This document shows positions 28,372-38,622 of a DNA stretch of 64,000 nt, one piece after another. Origin of the DNA: DATDAH01 sp963725155 (GTDB taxonomy: Bacteria > Actinomycetota > Acidimicrobiia > Acidimicrobiales > DATDAH01); contig CAVRXU010000008.1 of NCBI GenBank assembly GCA_963725155.1, positions 1 to 64,000 of the forward strand, written 5' to 3'. The position numbers and the translations under genes were made by a program. The number at the start of each line of letters is the position of its first letter. The stretch's first letter is position 1. Under the pieces are notes generated by a model. It had not been told where the DNA came from, made no database searches, and was given only the letters and a program-made list of their open reading frames with translations.

Positions 28372-29625
28372 CCGACCTCGACGTCGACGGCCATCCGCAA
28401 GGACTTCCCGCTCCTCGACCAGCGAGGTCCACGGCCAGCCGATCGTCTACCTCGACTCGGCGCGTCGTCCGCAGAAGCCCCAGCGCCGTGCTCGACGCGA
28501 TGGACGCGCTACTACGAGACGACCAACGCCAACGTGCACCGCGGCGTCTACCGCATCGCCGAGGAGGCCACCGAGCCGCTCGAGGCGGCCCGGGCCAAGG
28601 TCGCCGCGCTTCATCGGCGCGCCGTCGGACCGGCGAGGTCGTGTTCACCAAGAACGCCACCGAGGCGCTCAACCTCGTCGCCAACTCCTGGGGCCGGGCC
28701 AACCTCGGCGCCGGCGACGTCGTCGTGCTCACCGCAGCTCGAGCACCACGCCAACATCGTCCCGTGGCACGATGCTCGCCGCCGAGCGCGGCATCGAGCT
28801 GCGCTGGATCCCGCGTCGCCGCCGACGGCCACGCTCGACCTCGACCGACCTCGACCGGCTGCTCGACGGCGCCAAGCTGCTCGGCGTTCACCGCCATGTC
28901 GAACGTGCTCGGCACCCTCACCCCGGTCGCGCCGCCTCGCCGACGCCGCCCACGCCGCCGGCGCCCTCGTGCGTGGTCGACGCCTGCCAGTACGTGCCCC
29001 ACCTCCCCACCGACGTGGCCGAGCTGGGCGCCGACTTCTTCGGCCTTCACCGGCCACAAGATGTGCGGCCCCACCGGCATCGGCGTGCTGTGGGGCCGCG
29101 AGGAGCTGCTCGACGCCATGCCCGCCGTTCCTCGGCGGCGGCGAGATGATCCGCGACGTCCGCCTCGACGGGTTCACCGCCAACGAGCTCCCGTGGAAGT
29201 TCGAGGCCGGCACGCCGCCGATCGCCGAGGCCATCGGCCTCGGCGCGGCCGTCGACTACCTCGACGGGCCTCGGCATGGACGCCGTCCGCGAGCACGAGG
29301 TCGCCCTCACCGCCTACGCCCTGCGCACGCTCACCGAGCGCTTCGGCGACGACCTCACCATCCACGGCCCCGCCGAGCCCGGCGGCGCGGGGCGGCGTGC
29401 TCTCGTTCGCCTTCGGCGACCTGCACCCCCACGACATCTCGCCAGGTGCTCGACCAGCACGGCGTGTGCGTGCGGGCCGGCCACCACTGCGCCAAGCCGC
29501 TCATGCGCGTGCTCGGCGTCGGCGCCACCGCCCGCGCCTCGCTCTACGTCTACAACGACGACCGCCGACGTCGACGCCCTCGGCCGACGCCCTCGCCGCA
29601 CGCCGCCGAGTTCTTCGCCCTCTAG
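28368..29625 (+). pseudogene. sufS: sufS copy A, frame-broken cysteine desulfurase
   Basis: ATG 28368 overlaps the sufC copy stop. Family pieces follow in shifting frames: YYETTNANVHRGVYRIAEEA, VFTKNATEALNLVANSWG, FTGHKMCGPTGIGVLWGREE (PLP-Lys region: TGHK), GGGEMIRDVRLDGFTANELP and VCVRAGHHCAKPLMRVLGVG with the catalytic Cys. About eighteen +1 insertions separate them when compared base by base with the copy at 30866-32099; almost none are deletions. SufS removes sulfur from cysteine for iron-sulfur cluster building. As read, no functional protein can come from it. Confidence 0.7.
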
Positions 29626-29642
29626 CGACCGGACGTCGACCG

Positions 29643-30062
29643 ATGCCCGGCCTCGAAGACCTGTACCGCGAGATCATCCTCGACCACTACCGCAACCCCC
29701 GGAACCGCGGCGAGCTGGACGTCGCCGCCCGCCCACCGGGTCGAGGGCTTCAACCCGCTGTGCGGCGACGAGATCGTGGTCTACCTCGACGTCGACGACG
29801 ACGGCACGGTCACCGACATCCGCATCGGCGGCCAGGGCTGCTCGATCAGCCAGTCGTCGGCGTCGATGATGTCGGCCGCGGTCAAGGGCAAGACCGTCGA
29901 CGAGGTCCGCGCCCTCACCCGGGCCTTCAAGGCGATGATGTCGATCCACGAGCACGACGCTCGACGGCGAGCGACGGCGAGCCCGACGCCGACGACGACC
30001 CCGAGGTGAAGCTGGGCGACCTCGAGGCGCTGCGGGGCGTCGTGAAGTTCCCGGTGCGCATA
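29643..30062 (+). pseudogene. sufU: sufU copy A, frame-broken and 3'-truncated
   Basis: It starts like the intact copy (DLYREIILDHYRNPRNRGEL), shifts near 29735, shows GGQGCSISQSSASMMSAAVK with the second conserved Cys, shifts again near 29960 and reaches LEALRGVVKFPVRI. There the homology stops: instead of the conserved KCATLSW end, the sequence passes straight into the leader of the second sufC. The last zinc-binding Cys and about 20 residues are therefore lost. SufU accepts sulfur from SufS; this copy could not do so even if its frame were repaired. Confidence 0.7.
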
Positions 30063-30077
30063 CGACCCCGGAAATAC

Positions 30078-30110
30078 CACTATCGCCATAGGACTAATAC
30101 ACTGGCCCCG

Positions 30111-30113
<3 letters not shown>
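30078..30113 (+). promoter_or_regulatory. sufC leader, copy B: dyad and -10-like box near a GTG start
   Basis: CTAT-CGCC-ATAG (30080-30091) is a shorter dyad at the place of the copy A dyad. TAATAC (30095-30100) is kept 10 bases before the GTG at 30111, again without a Shine-Dalgarno. Conservation of TAATAC while the flanks differ supports a -10 role. Confidence 0.4.
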
Positions 30114-30865
<752 letters not shown>

Positions 30866-30869
<4 letters not shown>

Positions 30870-32099
30870 CCCTGGATCCGAAGGCCATCCGCAAGGACTT
30901 CCCCCTCCTCGCTCAGGAGGTCCACGGGAAGCCGATCTGCTACCTCGACTCGGCGTCGTCGTCCCAGAAGCCCCAGATCGTGCTGGACACGATGGACCAC
31001 TACTACGAGACGACCCACGCCAACGTCCACCGGGGCGTCTACGCCATCGCCGAGGAGGCCACCCGGCTGATGGAGGAGGCCCGGGGCAAGGTCGCCCGCT
31101 TCATCGGGGCGCCCTCGGACCGGGGCATCGTGTTCACCAAGAACGTCACCGAGGCCCTCAACCTGGTGGCCAAGACCTGGGGCAAGGCCAACCTCGGCGC
31201 CGGCGACGCCGTCGTGCTCACCCAGATGGAGCACCACGCCAACATCGTCCCCTGGCACATGCTGGCCGAGGAGACCGGGGTCGAGCTGCGCTGGATCGGC
31301 GTCGACGCCGAGGGCCGCCTCGACCTGAGCGACCTCGACCGCCTCCTCGATGGGGCCAAGCTGCTGACCGTCACCGCCATGTCCAACGTGCTCGGGACCC
31401 TGACCCCGGTCCGGCGCCTGGCCGACGCCGCCCACGCCGCCGGGGCCCTGGTGCTGGTCGACGGGGCCCAGTACACGCCCCACCTGCCCACCGACGTGGC
31501 CGAGCTGGGCGCCGACTTCTACGGCTTCACCGGGCACAAGATGTGCGGTCCGACCGGCGTCGGCGTGCTCTGGGGACGGGAGGACCTGCTCGAAGCCATG
31601 CCCGCCTTCCTCGGCGGCGGCGAGATGATCCGTGACGTCCGCATGGACGGCTGGACGCCGAACGAGATCCCCTGGAAGTTCGAGGCCGGCACACCACCGA
31701 TCGCCGAGATCATCGGCCTCGGCGCCGCCGTCGACTACCTCGAGGGCCTCGACATGGCCGAGGTGCGGGAGCACGAGGTGACCCTCACCGCCTACGCCCT
31801 CCGCTCCCTCACCGAGCGCTTCGGCGACGAGATCACCATCCACGGTCCCACCGAGCCCGGAGAGCGGGGTGGCGTGATCTCCTTCGCCGTGCGGGGCCTC
31901 CACGCCCACGACGTGTCCCAGGTCCTCGACCAGGACGCGCGTGTGCGTGCGGGCCGGCCATCACTGCGCCAAACCACTGATGCGACACCTCGACGTGTCG
32001 GCCACGGCCCGGGCCTCGTTGTACGTCTACAACGACACCGACGACGTGGACCGCTTGGGCGACGCCATCGCCCACACCGTCGAGTTCTTCGCCCTGTAG
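30866..32099 (+). CDS. sufS: SufS, cysteine desulfurase, one +1 frameshift near the active site
   Basis: The frame from ATG 30866 runs through AIRKDFPLLAQEVHGKPICY, YLDSASSSQKPQIVLDTM, THANVHRGVYAIAEEATRLM, VFTKNVTEALNLV, ADFYGFTGHKMCGPTGVGVL (PLP Lys in TGHK) and GGGEMIRDVRMDGW to HAHDVSQVLDQD. One extra base near 31938 then moves the rest (VCVRAGHHCAKPLMRHLDVS with the catalytic Cys, YVYNDTDDVDRLGDAIAHTV) to another frame, ending at the TAG 32097-32099. Repaired length is about 410 residues, as expected. As read, the product would lack its catalytic Cys; because this gene is normally essential, a sequencing error is likely. Confidence 0.85.
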
Positions 32100-32113
32100 C
32101 GTCCGGAGTCACC

Positions 32114-32596
32114 GTGCCAGACCTCGAAGACCTCTACCGCGAGATCATCCTCGACCACTACCGCAGCCCCCGGAACCGGGGGGAACTGGAGTCCCCGCCC
32201 GCCCATCGGGTCGAGGGCTTCAACCCCTTGTGCGGGGACGAGGTCGTCGTCTACCTCGACGTCGACGACGACGGGAAGGTCACCGATCTCAAGATCTCCG
32301 GCCAGGGCTGCTCGATCAGCCAGTCGTCGGCCTCGATGATGAGCGCCGCCGTCAACGGCAAGTCCGTGGCCGAGGCCCGGGACCTGACCCGGGCCTTCAA
32401 GGAGATGATGTCGATCCACGAGCACGAGATCGCCGGGAGCGACGGCGAGCCCGAGGCCGAGACCCCCGAGGTCAACCTGGGCGACCTGGCCGCCCTCCGG
32501 GGCGTCGTGAAGTTCCCGGTGCGCATCAAGTGCGCCACCCTCTCCTGGAACACCCTCACTCAGGGCCTGGACGAGATCGAGGCCGAGCGGGCCTGA
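32114..32596 (+). CDS. sufU: SufU, zinc-dependent sulfurtransferase / scaffold-like protein
   Basis: 160 residues, intact. LEDLYREIILDHYRSPRNRG, EGFNPLCGDEVVVYLDVDDD (first Cys), ISGQGCSISQSSASMMSAAV (second Cys) and FPVRIKCATLSWNTLTQGL (third Cys) are the SufU signature, including the insertion relative to IscU. SufU takes the persulfide sulfur from SufS by zinc-ligand exchange in Gram-positive bacteria. It starts at GTG 32114, 14 bases after sufS, and closes the suf unit. Confidence 0.92.
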   Translation: MPDLEDLYREIILDHYRSPRNRGELESPPAHRVEGFNPLCGDEVVVYLDVDDDGKVTDLKISGQGCSISQSSASMMSAAVNGKSVAEARDLTRAFKEMMSIHEHEIAGSDGEPEAETPEVNLGDLAALRGVVKFPVRIKCATLSWNTLTQGLDEIEAERA

Positions 32597-32740
32597 TCAG
32601 GACGAGGTCCCGCTGCGGTCTGATGCGCACAAGTAGCATTCGTCGGGTACTGGGGCCCCTCAGCTCATCGGAAGGCCGTCAATCGACGGCGGGTGGCTCG
32701 ATGCCTGTCGCAGGTTGTCGTCCAGGCGAATCTTGAGGAC

Positions 32741-34507
32741 ATGTCTTCAGCCCGTTCCGCACCCACCTCGTCGGCGAGTGGGACGCGGGCGTCACTGAAG
32801 GAGTTCATCCGCGCGCGACGCCGTCCCCTCGGTGCCCTCGCCGCAACCTCTCTGGCATCCGGCCTGGTCGAGGCCTTGTTCCTCGTCGTGGTCACCCGAG
32901 CCGCATTCGCGATCACCGACGGCGATGACGAGTTCGGCGTCATCGCCAGCCGATCGCTCAGCGTGTCGGCCACGATCCTCGTGGCCTTGGGGCTCGTGGG
33001 CCTCCGGCTCGCGTTGGCTGTCTGGGTCAGTTGGCAGGCGGCCCGGCTGACGAGCACCGTCGTGGCGGAGACGAGACGAGAGCTGGCCGGCGCATTTCTC
33101 GCCGCGTCGTGGTCCGTTCAACAGCGTGACCGCACCGGGCAGCTCCAAGAGCTGTTGACCACCTTCGCCCACCAGGGCGCCGGCCTGATCAACCACGTCA
33201 CCATGGCTGTCACGTCGACATTCAGCCTCATCGCCCTCATCGGCATGGCGATCGCCATCGATCCCATGGGTGCGTTGGGCGTGATCGCCACCATCGCCGT
33301 CCTGAGCTCGGTGTTGCGGCCGTTGCGGGCGGCGGTGCGACGTCGGTCCTCGCGGACAGCAGACGTCGGCATGCAGTTCGCGACATCGCTGAGCGAGGTC
33401 TCCCAGCTTGGCTTGGAGCTCCACGTCTTCAATGTGCAGGACCAAGCCGAGCGACGAGTCGGCGACCTGGTCGACGAGACGGCCGACGCCCAGAGGCGAC
33501 TTGCGTTCGTCGCCGCACTGATCCCCGCCGTCTACACGGTGCTGACCTACCTCGCCCTTGTCGCCGCCCTCGCCCTGGTCGCCAACTCCGACGCGACGAG
33601 CCTGACCTCGCTCGGTGCTGTCATCCTCGTGATGCTCCGTTGCCTGAGCTACGGGCAGGCCCTGCAGTCCTCCTACGTCGGCGTCTCATCGTCGGCGCCG
33701 TTCCTCCAGCAGTTGCAGGAAACGCTCGCTCGCTACCACCGGGGCCGACAGCATGATGGCGGTCAACCGGTTGGCACGATCGGCCAGTTGGACATCGACC
33801 AGCTCTGGTTCTCCTACGCGCCCGGCGAACCGGTCTTGAAGGGCATCAGCCTGTCCATCCCACCGCGCGAAGTCGTCGGGATCGTCGGCCCCACCGGAGG
33901 CGGGAAATCGACGTTCGTGCAGTTGCTCCTCGGGCTTCGTGATCCCGATTCCGGAGCGGTGATGGCCGACGGTCGCCCGATCGGTGAACTGTCCAAGCGC
34001 GAGTGGGCTCGCAAGGTGACCTTCGTGCCCCAGGCCCCTCACCTGATCGCCGGAACCGTCGCCGACAACATCCGGTTCCTGCGGGACGACGTCTCCGACG
34101 CCGACATCCGCGAAGCGGCGAAGCTGGCGCACCTCCACGACGAGATCGAGGCCTTTCGCGAGGGGTACGAACATCCCGTCGGGGAGCACGGCAGCCATCT
34201 GAGCGGTGGTCAGCAGCAACGACTGTGCATCGCCCGCGCGCTGGTCGAGAACCCCGATGTGTTGATCCTGGACGAGCCGACGAGTGCCCTGGACGTCCGC
34301 AGCGAGCACCTCATCCGCAGCACGATCGTCGAGCTGAAAGAGCACATGACGATCATCATCATCGCCCATCGCCTCTCCACCCTCGACGTCTGTGACCGGA
34401 TCATGGTCATCCAGTCCGGCGAGCTCAAAGGCTTCGACACCCCGGTCAACCTCGCCCGAACCAATGACTTCTACAACGAGGCCCTCGTCCTCTCCGGGCT
34501 TCGGTAA
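32741..34507 (+). CDS. ABC exporter, fused membrane and ATPase domains
   Basis: 588 residues, intact. The N-terminal half has about six transmembrane helices (FIRARRRPLGALAATSLASG, ATILVALGLVGLRLALAVWV, FSLIALIGMAIAIDPMGAL, VYTVLTYLALVAALALVA). The C-terminal half is an ATPase with VVGIVGPTGGGKSTFVQLLL (Walker A), RKVTFVPQAPHLIAGTVADN (Q-loop), HLSGGQQQRLCIARAL (signature) and VLILDEPTSALDV (Walker B). It is a half-transporter of the PglK/MsbA kind that may flip lipid-linked glycans or export a surface component. Start ATG 32741 follows GAGG. The 144 bp before it hold no gene. It heads the second glycan block. Confidence 0.9.
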   Translation: MSSARSAPTSSASGTRASLKEFIRARRRPLGALAATSLASGLVEALFLVVVTRAAFAITDGDDEFGVIASRSLSVSATILVALGLVGLRLALAVWVSWQAARLTSTVVAETRRELAGAFLAASWSVQQRDRTGQLQELLTTFAHQGAGLINHVTMAVTSTFSLIALIGMAIAIDPMGALGVIATIAVLSSVLRPLRAAVRRRSSRTADVGMQFATSLSEVSQLGLELHVFNVQDQAERRVGDLVDETADAQRRLAFVAALIPAVYTVLTYLALVAALALVANSDATSLTSLGAVILVMLRCLSYGQALQSSYVGVSSSAPFLQQLQETLARYHRGRQHDGGQPVGTIGQLDIDQLWFSYAPGEPVLKGISLSIPPREVVGIVGPTGGGKSTFVQLLLGLRDPDSGAVMADGRPIGELSKREWARKVTFVPQAPHLIAGTVADNIRFLRDDVSDADIREAAKLAHLHDEIEAFREGYEHPVGEHGSHLSGGQQQRLCIARALVENPDVLILDEPTSALDVRSEHLIRSTIVELKEHMTIIIIAHRLSTLDVCDRIMVIQSGELKGFDTPVNLARTNDFYNEALVLSGLR

Positions 34508-35347
34508 GTGCCGCCGGCCCGAGTCGTCGCCACCCTTCTGGTCTATGACAACCTGTCCGCCTTCACGCATGTTGTCCGCTGCATCGCCGACCAGACCCGC
34601 CTTCCGGAGGCCGTCGTGATCGTGGACAACGGGAGCGACCAAGCCCTGTCACTCGACCCTGTTCCCGCCAATCTCCGCAGTCGGACGCAGTTGCTGCGGC
34701 TCGCCACCAATGTCGGTGTCGGCGCAGGCCACAACCACGCGGTCGCCGCTGCCCTCCAAACCGGACCCGATTTCATCTGGGTCCTGGAGCACGACACCTT
34801 CCCCGACCCGACCTGTCTCGAGGACCTGCTCGGCGTGTTCGCCAGTGACCCGGATCCCACCCTCGGGGTCGTGGAACCACATCTCACGCGCAATCGGTTC
34901 GACCGGGACGTCTACGAGCTGCCGGGTGACGTGGTGTCCGTCGAGCGAACGACCTTCAACGGAATCCTGGCGCGCCGCCAGATGCTCGAGGACGTCGGCC
35001 CGATCCGAGAAGACCTCTTCGTCGGCCTCGAGGACTGGGATTACTCGAAGCGCATGCTCGCTCGAGGCTGGAGGATGACCATGCTCCGCAAGCCTCTCGG
35101 TATCCACCCCAACCGAAATCCGGGCGGCCCGATGATCCCGAGCCCGATGCGCCACTACTACTCCTCACGCAACGAACTGATCCTGAGCGCACGTCCGACG
35201 CCAAAGCGCGTCGTCCGCCAGTTCGTCGGCATCGTGACGGACCTGGTGCAGTACCGGTCATTGGCGCTACCGCGAGCCCGTGCCGGTGCGCTCGTCGACG
35301 GGCTACGGAACCGTGGCGGCCAAACCCGCCGATCGTTCAACGCTTGA
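34508..35347 (+). CDS. GT2-family glycosyltransferase
   Basis: 279 residues, intact, one base after the ABC exporter stop (GTG 34508). RVVATLLVYDNLSAFTHVV, EAVVIVDNGSDQAL, NVGVGAGHNHAVAAALQTGP, FIWVLEHDTFPDPTCLEDLL (DxD-like EHD) and VFVGLEDWDYSKRMLARGW fit the GT-A fold of rhamnosyl- and galactofuranosyl-transferase-like GT2 enzymes. No membrane helices, so it works on the cytoplasmic face. Its 3' end overlaps the convergent methyltransferase gene by 45 bases. Sugar and acceptor are not evident. Confidence 0.85.
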   Translation: MPPARVVATLLVYDNLSAFTHVVRCIADQTRLPEAVVIVDNGSDQALSLDPVPANLRSRTQLLRLATNVGVGAGHNHAVAAALQTGPDFIWVLEHDTFPDPTCLEDLLGVFASDPDPTLGVVEPHLTRNRFDRDVYELPGDVVSVERTTFNGILARRQMLEDVGPIREDLFVGLEDWDYSKRMLARGWRMTMLRKPLGIHPNRNPGGPMIPSPMRHYYSSRNELILSARPTPKRVVRQFVGIVTDLVQYRSLALPRARAGALVDGLRNRGGQTRRSFNA

Positions 35348-36313
35348 CCGAGTCGGCACTTCCAGGACGAAAGACCCCTCGGCAGCCATCGTTCCCTTCT
35401 CCCGGCGGGCCAGCCTCGAGAACCACTTCTGCTCCGCGTCAGACAGCACGTCTCGTGCTTCCCCTGGAGCATGACACCGACGGATGGCTTCGCTGGCGAG
35501 GTAGTGCGCGGCTGAGGTCTGCCCCCGCATCCTGACGACTCGAAGCCCGCAGCGCTTGGCCAGGCGCTCCATGCCGAGCGGCGACGGCAGGAACCGGTGC
35601 AGGGGGGCATCGATGGCGGACCACATGTCCCGATAGCGCTCCCAGACCCGCCCGCCGGCCATCGGAAGGATGACAACTACCGGGCCACCGCCCGAGACCA
35701 TCGGCGCCGCCAGGCGAAGGAGCGCGGCGGGGTCGTCGACATGCTCCAGTGAATGGTTGAAGATCACCGCGTCCACCTCATGCTGGGTCGCGTATGCCTC
35801 CAGATCCACGCGCTCCAGCCGGATCCCGGGACGCTGAAGGGCTTCGCGCTCAGTGAGATAAGGATCGATCCCGGTGAGGGACCTGAAGCCCCATCGCCGC
35901 AGGTGAAGGAGCAGTGCGCCCCGTCCCGAACCGACGTCCAGGATGTGGCTCGACCGGCGAACGCCGAATCCGGCGAACCAACCCGTCCACGTCGGGAGGA
36001 TCCAGTCACCGAGCCGGTACAACCACGGCCCCGGTCTACCGCTGACGGCCCACGCGGCAGACATGCCGGCCGCCTGCAGGAGCAACGTGCTCGCCCGCGG
36101 TTCTGGCCGTCTCGCCGGCTCGTAGTCCTCGCCGTAGTACGACGACGGGTCTGTGTACCCGTGAAGGTTGATCGACTCGCAACTGGGGCACACCCCGTAG
36201 CGGTGCGACGACTTGTCCCGCCAGCTCACGACCTCAAAGGGACGCGAGTCGATGGCGACATCACAGCACCGACATCGTTGAATCGGCTGACTCTGGGAAC
36301 CCGTCGCACCCAT
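35303..36313 (-). CDS. class I SAM-dependent methyltransferase with N-terminal zinc-ribbon-like motif
   Basis: 336 residues, intact. The N-terminus has C-R-C-C near residue 14 and CPSC near residue 43, a zinc-ribbon-like pair typical of sugar C-methyltransferase-like families. The Rossmann part shows ILDVGSGRGALLLHLRRWG (motif I), AVIFNHSLEHVDDPAALLR (motif II region) and GGGPVVVILPMAGG. Related families methylate deoxysugars or O-antigen sugars. It is on the opposite strand to its neighbours and overlaps the end of the GT2 gene; 5' of it lies the next GT2 gene in divergent orientation. Confidence 0.8.
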   Translation of the reverse strand: MGATGSQSQPIQRCRCCDVAIDSRPFEVVSWRDKSSHRYGVCPSCESINLHGYTDPSSYYGEDYEPARRPEPRASTLLLQAAGMSAAWAVSGRPGPWLYRLGDWILPTWTGWFAGFGVRRSSHILDVGSGRGALLLHLRRWGFRSLTGIDPYLTEREALQRPGIRLERVDLEAYATQHEVDAVIFNHSLEHVDDPAALLRLAAPMVSGGGPVVVILPMAGGRVWERYRDMWSAIDAPLHRFLPSPLGMERLAKRCGLRVVRMRGQTSAAHYLASEAIRRCHAPGEARDVLSDAEQKWFSRLARREKGTMAAEGSFVLEVPTRSSVERSAGLAATVP

Positions 36314-36436
36314 GGCGGGTCACGCTACGGGCAGGCGGGGCGCCCTATCGTTGCCAGTTCATGCGACGTGAGCCCCGGCTGCAATCTCCGTTGCGGTGTT
36401 CGTTGCTCGCTGACTCGCGCTGACGGTCCCCGTGTC

Positions 36437-37459
36437 GTGACCAGCGTCGCCGGGCCAACATCACCCTCTGGGTCACCAGAGGTCTCAGTTCTCCTGCCGG
36501 TCTACAACGGAGGACCCTTCATCGGACGCGCTCTCGACAGCGTCCTCACCCAGACGTTCACCGACTTCGAGGTCATCATCATCGACGATGGCTCCACCGA
36601 CGAGACCGCGGATCGACTACAAGAGCGGGCCGACGACTGCCGCGTCCGCATCACGAGTCATGATCAGAACGAGGGGCTCGTGGCCAGCCTCAACGAGGGC
36701 CTGGCCCTCTGCTCGGGGTCCCTGGTGGCGCGGCTGGACGCCGACGATGCCTGCCTGAATGACCGTCTGGAGCTGCAGGTCGCCGCGTTTCAAGAGCACA
36801 CCGACCTGGTTCTCTGTGCGACTGCGTATGAACGCGCCGGCCCGAATGGGGTCGTGACCCACCTCGGGCAGCCGCCACCGACCCACGCTGCCCTTGCGGT
36901 GGCCCTACTCACCGGCAACAGGTTGCGGCACTCGACCGCCATGTTTCGTCGGGACACGGCTCTCGACGCCGGCGGATACGACCGCAGCTGGTTTCCGGTG
37001 GAGGACTACGACCTGTGGCTCCGCCTGCTGGAGCTCGGCGTGTACCGGGCCATCCCCACGGTCACCGTGCGCTGCCTGGACAACCCGGAGGGCATCTCCT
37101 CCACCCACCTCGACGAACAGGCTGCTGCCGGGCGAACGCGAACCGAGATCTCCCTTCGGCGATGGACGGGCCGCACCGAGGTCGATGACGACGTGTGCGC
37201 GGTGCTGACCGGACATGACGGGGACCGAAAGGCTCGACGGGCTGCCGTTCGCCTCCTCGCTGCGGCTGTGGCTGGAATCACCCGTGACCTGAAGCAACGA
37301 GGCATCAGCACCTGCGGCGCCAACGCCCAGGCGTTGGTCGTCGCAATGGGACTCTACGTTCGACAACAACGCCTCGTCCGGCACCTGGCGGTCCTGTGGG
37401 CGTCACCGGCACTTTCCGTTCGGGGCCGCATCGAGCGACGATGCCGGCAACAACGGTGA
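36437..37459 (+). CDS. GT2-family glycosyltransferase
   Basis: 340 residues, intact GT-A transferase: EVSVLLPVYNGGPFIGRALD, FTDFEVIIIDDGSTDETAD (DDGS), LARLDADDACL-type DADD motif seen as VARLDADDACLNDRLE, RLRHSTAMFRRDTALDAGG and SWFPVEDYDLWLRLLELG (ED motif of the catalytic base). The C-terminal 90 residues are helical. GTG 36437 was chosen since the family begins just after it; the longer open frame upstream is Arg/Pro-rich antisense of the methyltransferase. It overlaps the next GT4 gene by 19 bases, showing a tight operon. Confidence 0.85.
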   Translation: MTSVAGPTSPSGSPEVSVLLPVYNGGPFIGRALDSVLTQTFTDFEVIIIDDGSTDETADRLQERADDCRVRITSHDQNEGLVASLNEGLALCSGSLVARLDADDACLNDRLELQVAAFQEHTDLVLCATAYERAGPNGVVTHLGQPPPTHAALAVALLTGNRLRHSTAMFRRDTALDAGGYDRSWFPVEDYDLWLRLLELGVYRAIPTVTVRCLDNPEGISSTHLDEQAAAGRTRTEISLRRWTGRTEVDDDVCAVLTGHDGDRKARRAAVRLLAAAVAGITRDLKQRGISTCGANAQALVVAMGLYVRQQRLVRHLAVLWASPALSVRGRIERRCRQQR

Positions 37460-38622
37460 AGATCCTGTTCGTGATCGACAGCATGGGGGCCAGCGGCGCG
37501 GAGCACTCCACCGCCGCCTTGCTCCCGAAATTGCGGTCTGACGGGCACGACGTAGCGGTGGCGACGCTGTACGACGCCGGCTTCGGAGACGAGGAACGCC
37601 TTCGCTCTGAGGCCTTTGCGATCGTGCCGATCACGAGCCGGCGGTTCTTGGGCCGGGTGCGCGAACTGCGTCGACGGATCAAGTCCTACCGCCCGGACGT
37701 CGTCCACACGGCACTGTTCGACGCCGACTTGGTCGGTCGGGTGGCGGCCTGGCGGGCCGGGCCAGTCGTCGTTTCGAGCCTGGTCAACACCCCCTACGAG
37801 TCGGTCAGACTCGAGGACCCGGGAGTCAGACGGTGGAGGCTCAAGATCGCGCAGGAGCTCGACGCGTTCACGATTCGCTTCATGGTGGACCGGCTGCACG
37901 CCGTCTCCGCCGGTGTGGCCACCGTCAACGCCCGGGCCCTACGGGTCGACCCAGCCCGGATCACCGTCGTACATCGAGGACGATCTCGCGACGACCTTGG
38001 CCGGGCCTCACCCGAGCGGCGCTCGCGGGTGCGTGCCGCCCTCGGCATCGCCGAGCACGTTCCCATGGTGCTGGCCGTCGGACGGCAGGACTTCCAGAAG
38101 GGACAGGTCCACTTGGTGGAAGCCGCGCAGCTCCTGCACAGCGACTTTCCCGAGCTGTCGGTGCTCATCGCCGGACGAGACGGGACCGCGTCGGCGGCCA
38201 TCCGCGCCTGCCTCGCTTCGCACCCGACTGCCGCGACCTGCACCCGCCTTCTCGGTCATCGTCACGACATCCCGGATCTGCTCGTGGCCGCCGACGTCCT
38301 CGCCATCCCTTCGGTGATCGAGGGCACGTCCGGCGTCGCCATCGAGGCCATGGCGCTCGGTTGCCCGGTCGTGTCCTCTGATCTGCCCGGCCTGGCGGGA
38401 GTTCTCGAGAATGGCGTGAACGCCCTGCTCGTCCCACCGGACTCACCGGAGGCACTTGCCGGCGGTCTGCGCAGAGTGCTGTCGGACCACAAGTTGGCCG
38501 ACCTGCTGTCCACCAATGGAAGCCGGGACTTCGCCGCCCGCTTCACCATCGAGCGGTCGGCGGCCGACATGTCGACCTTCTACGCCGAAGTGGTCAGAGG
38601 CAAGGCCCGGACCGTCCGATGA
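37441..38622 (+). CDS. GT4-family glycosyltransferase
   Basis: 393 residues, intact. KILFVIDSMGASGAEHSTAA, YRPDVVHTALFDADLVGRVA, LHAVSAGVATVNARAL, RITVVHRGRSRDDLG, VLAVGRQDFQKGQVHLVEAA and VIEGTSGVAIEAMALGCPVV (E-x7-E site) place it in GT4. It shares its operon, by 1- to 19-base overlaps, with a deacetylase and a GNAT enzyme, the reverse order of the set at 22414-25385. Works in the cytoplasm on a lipid-linked sugar; donor unknown. Confidence 0.86.
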   Translation: MPATTVKILFVIDSMGASGAEHSTAALLPKLRSDGHDVAVATLYDAGFGDEERLRSEAFAIVPITSRRFLGRVRELRRRIKSYRPDVVHTALFDADLVGRVAAWRAGPVVVSSLVNTPYESVRLEDPGVRRWRLKIAQELDAFTIRFMVDRLHAVSAGVATVNARALRVDPARITVVHRGRSRDDLGRASPERRSRVRAALGIAEHVPMVLAVGRQDFQKGQVHLVEAAQLLHSDFPELSVLIAGRDGTASAAIRACLASHPTAATCTRLLGHRHDIPDLLVAADVLAIPSVIEGTSGVAIEAMALGCPVVSSDLPGLAGVLENGVNALLVPPDSPEALAGGLRRVLSDHKLADLLSTNGSRDFAARFTIERSAADMSTFYAEVVRGKARTVR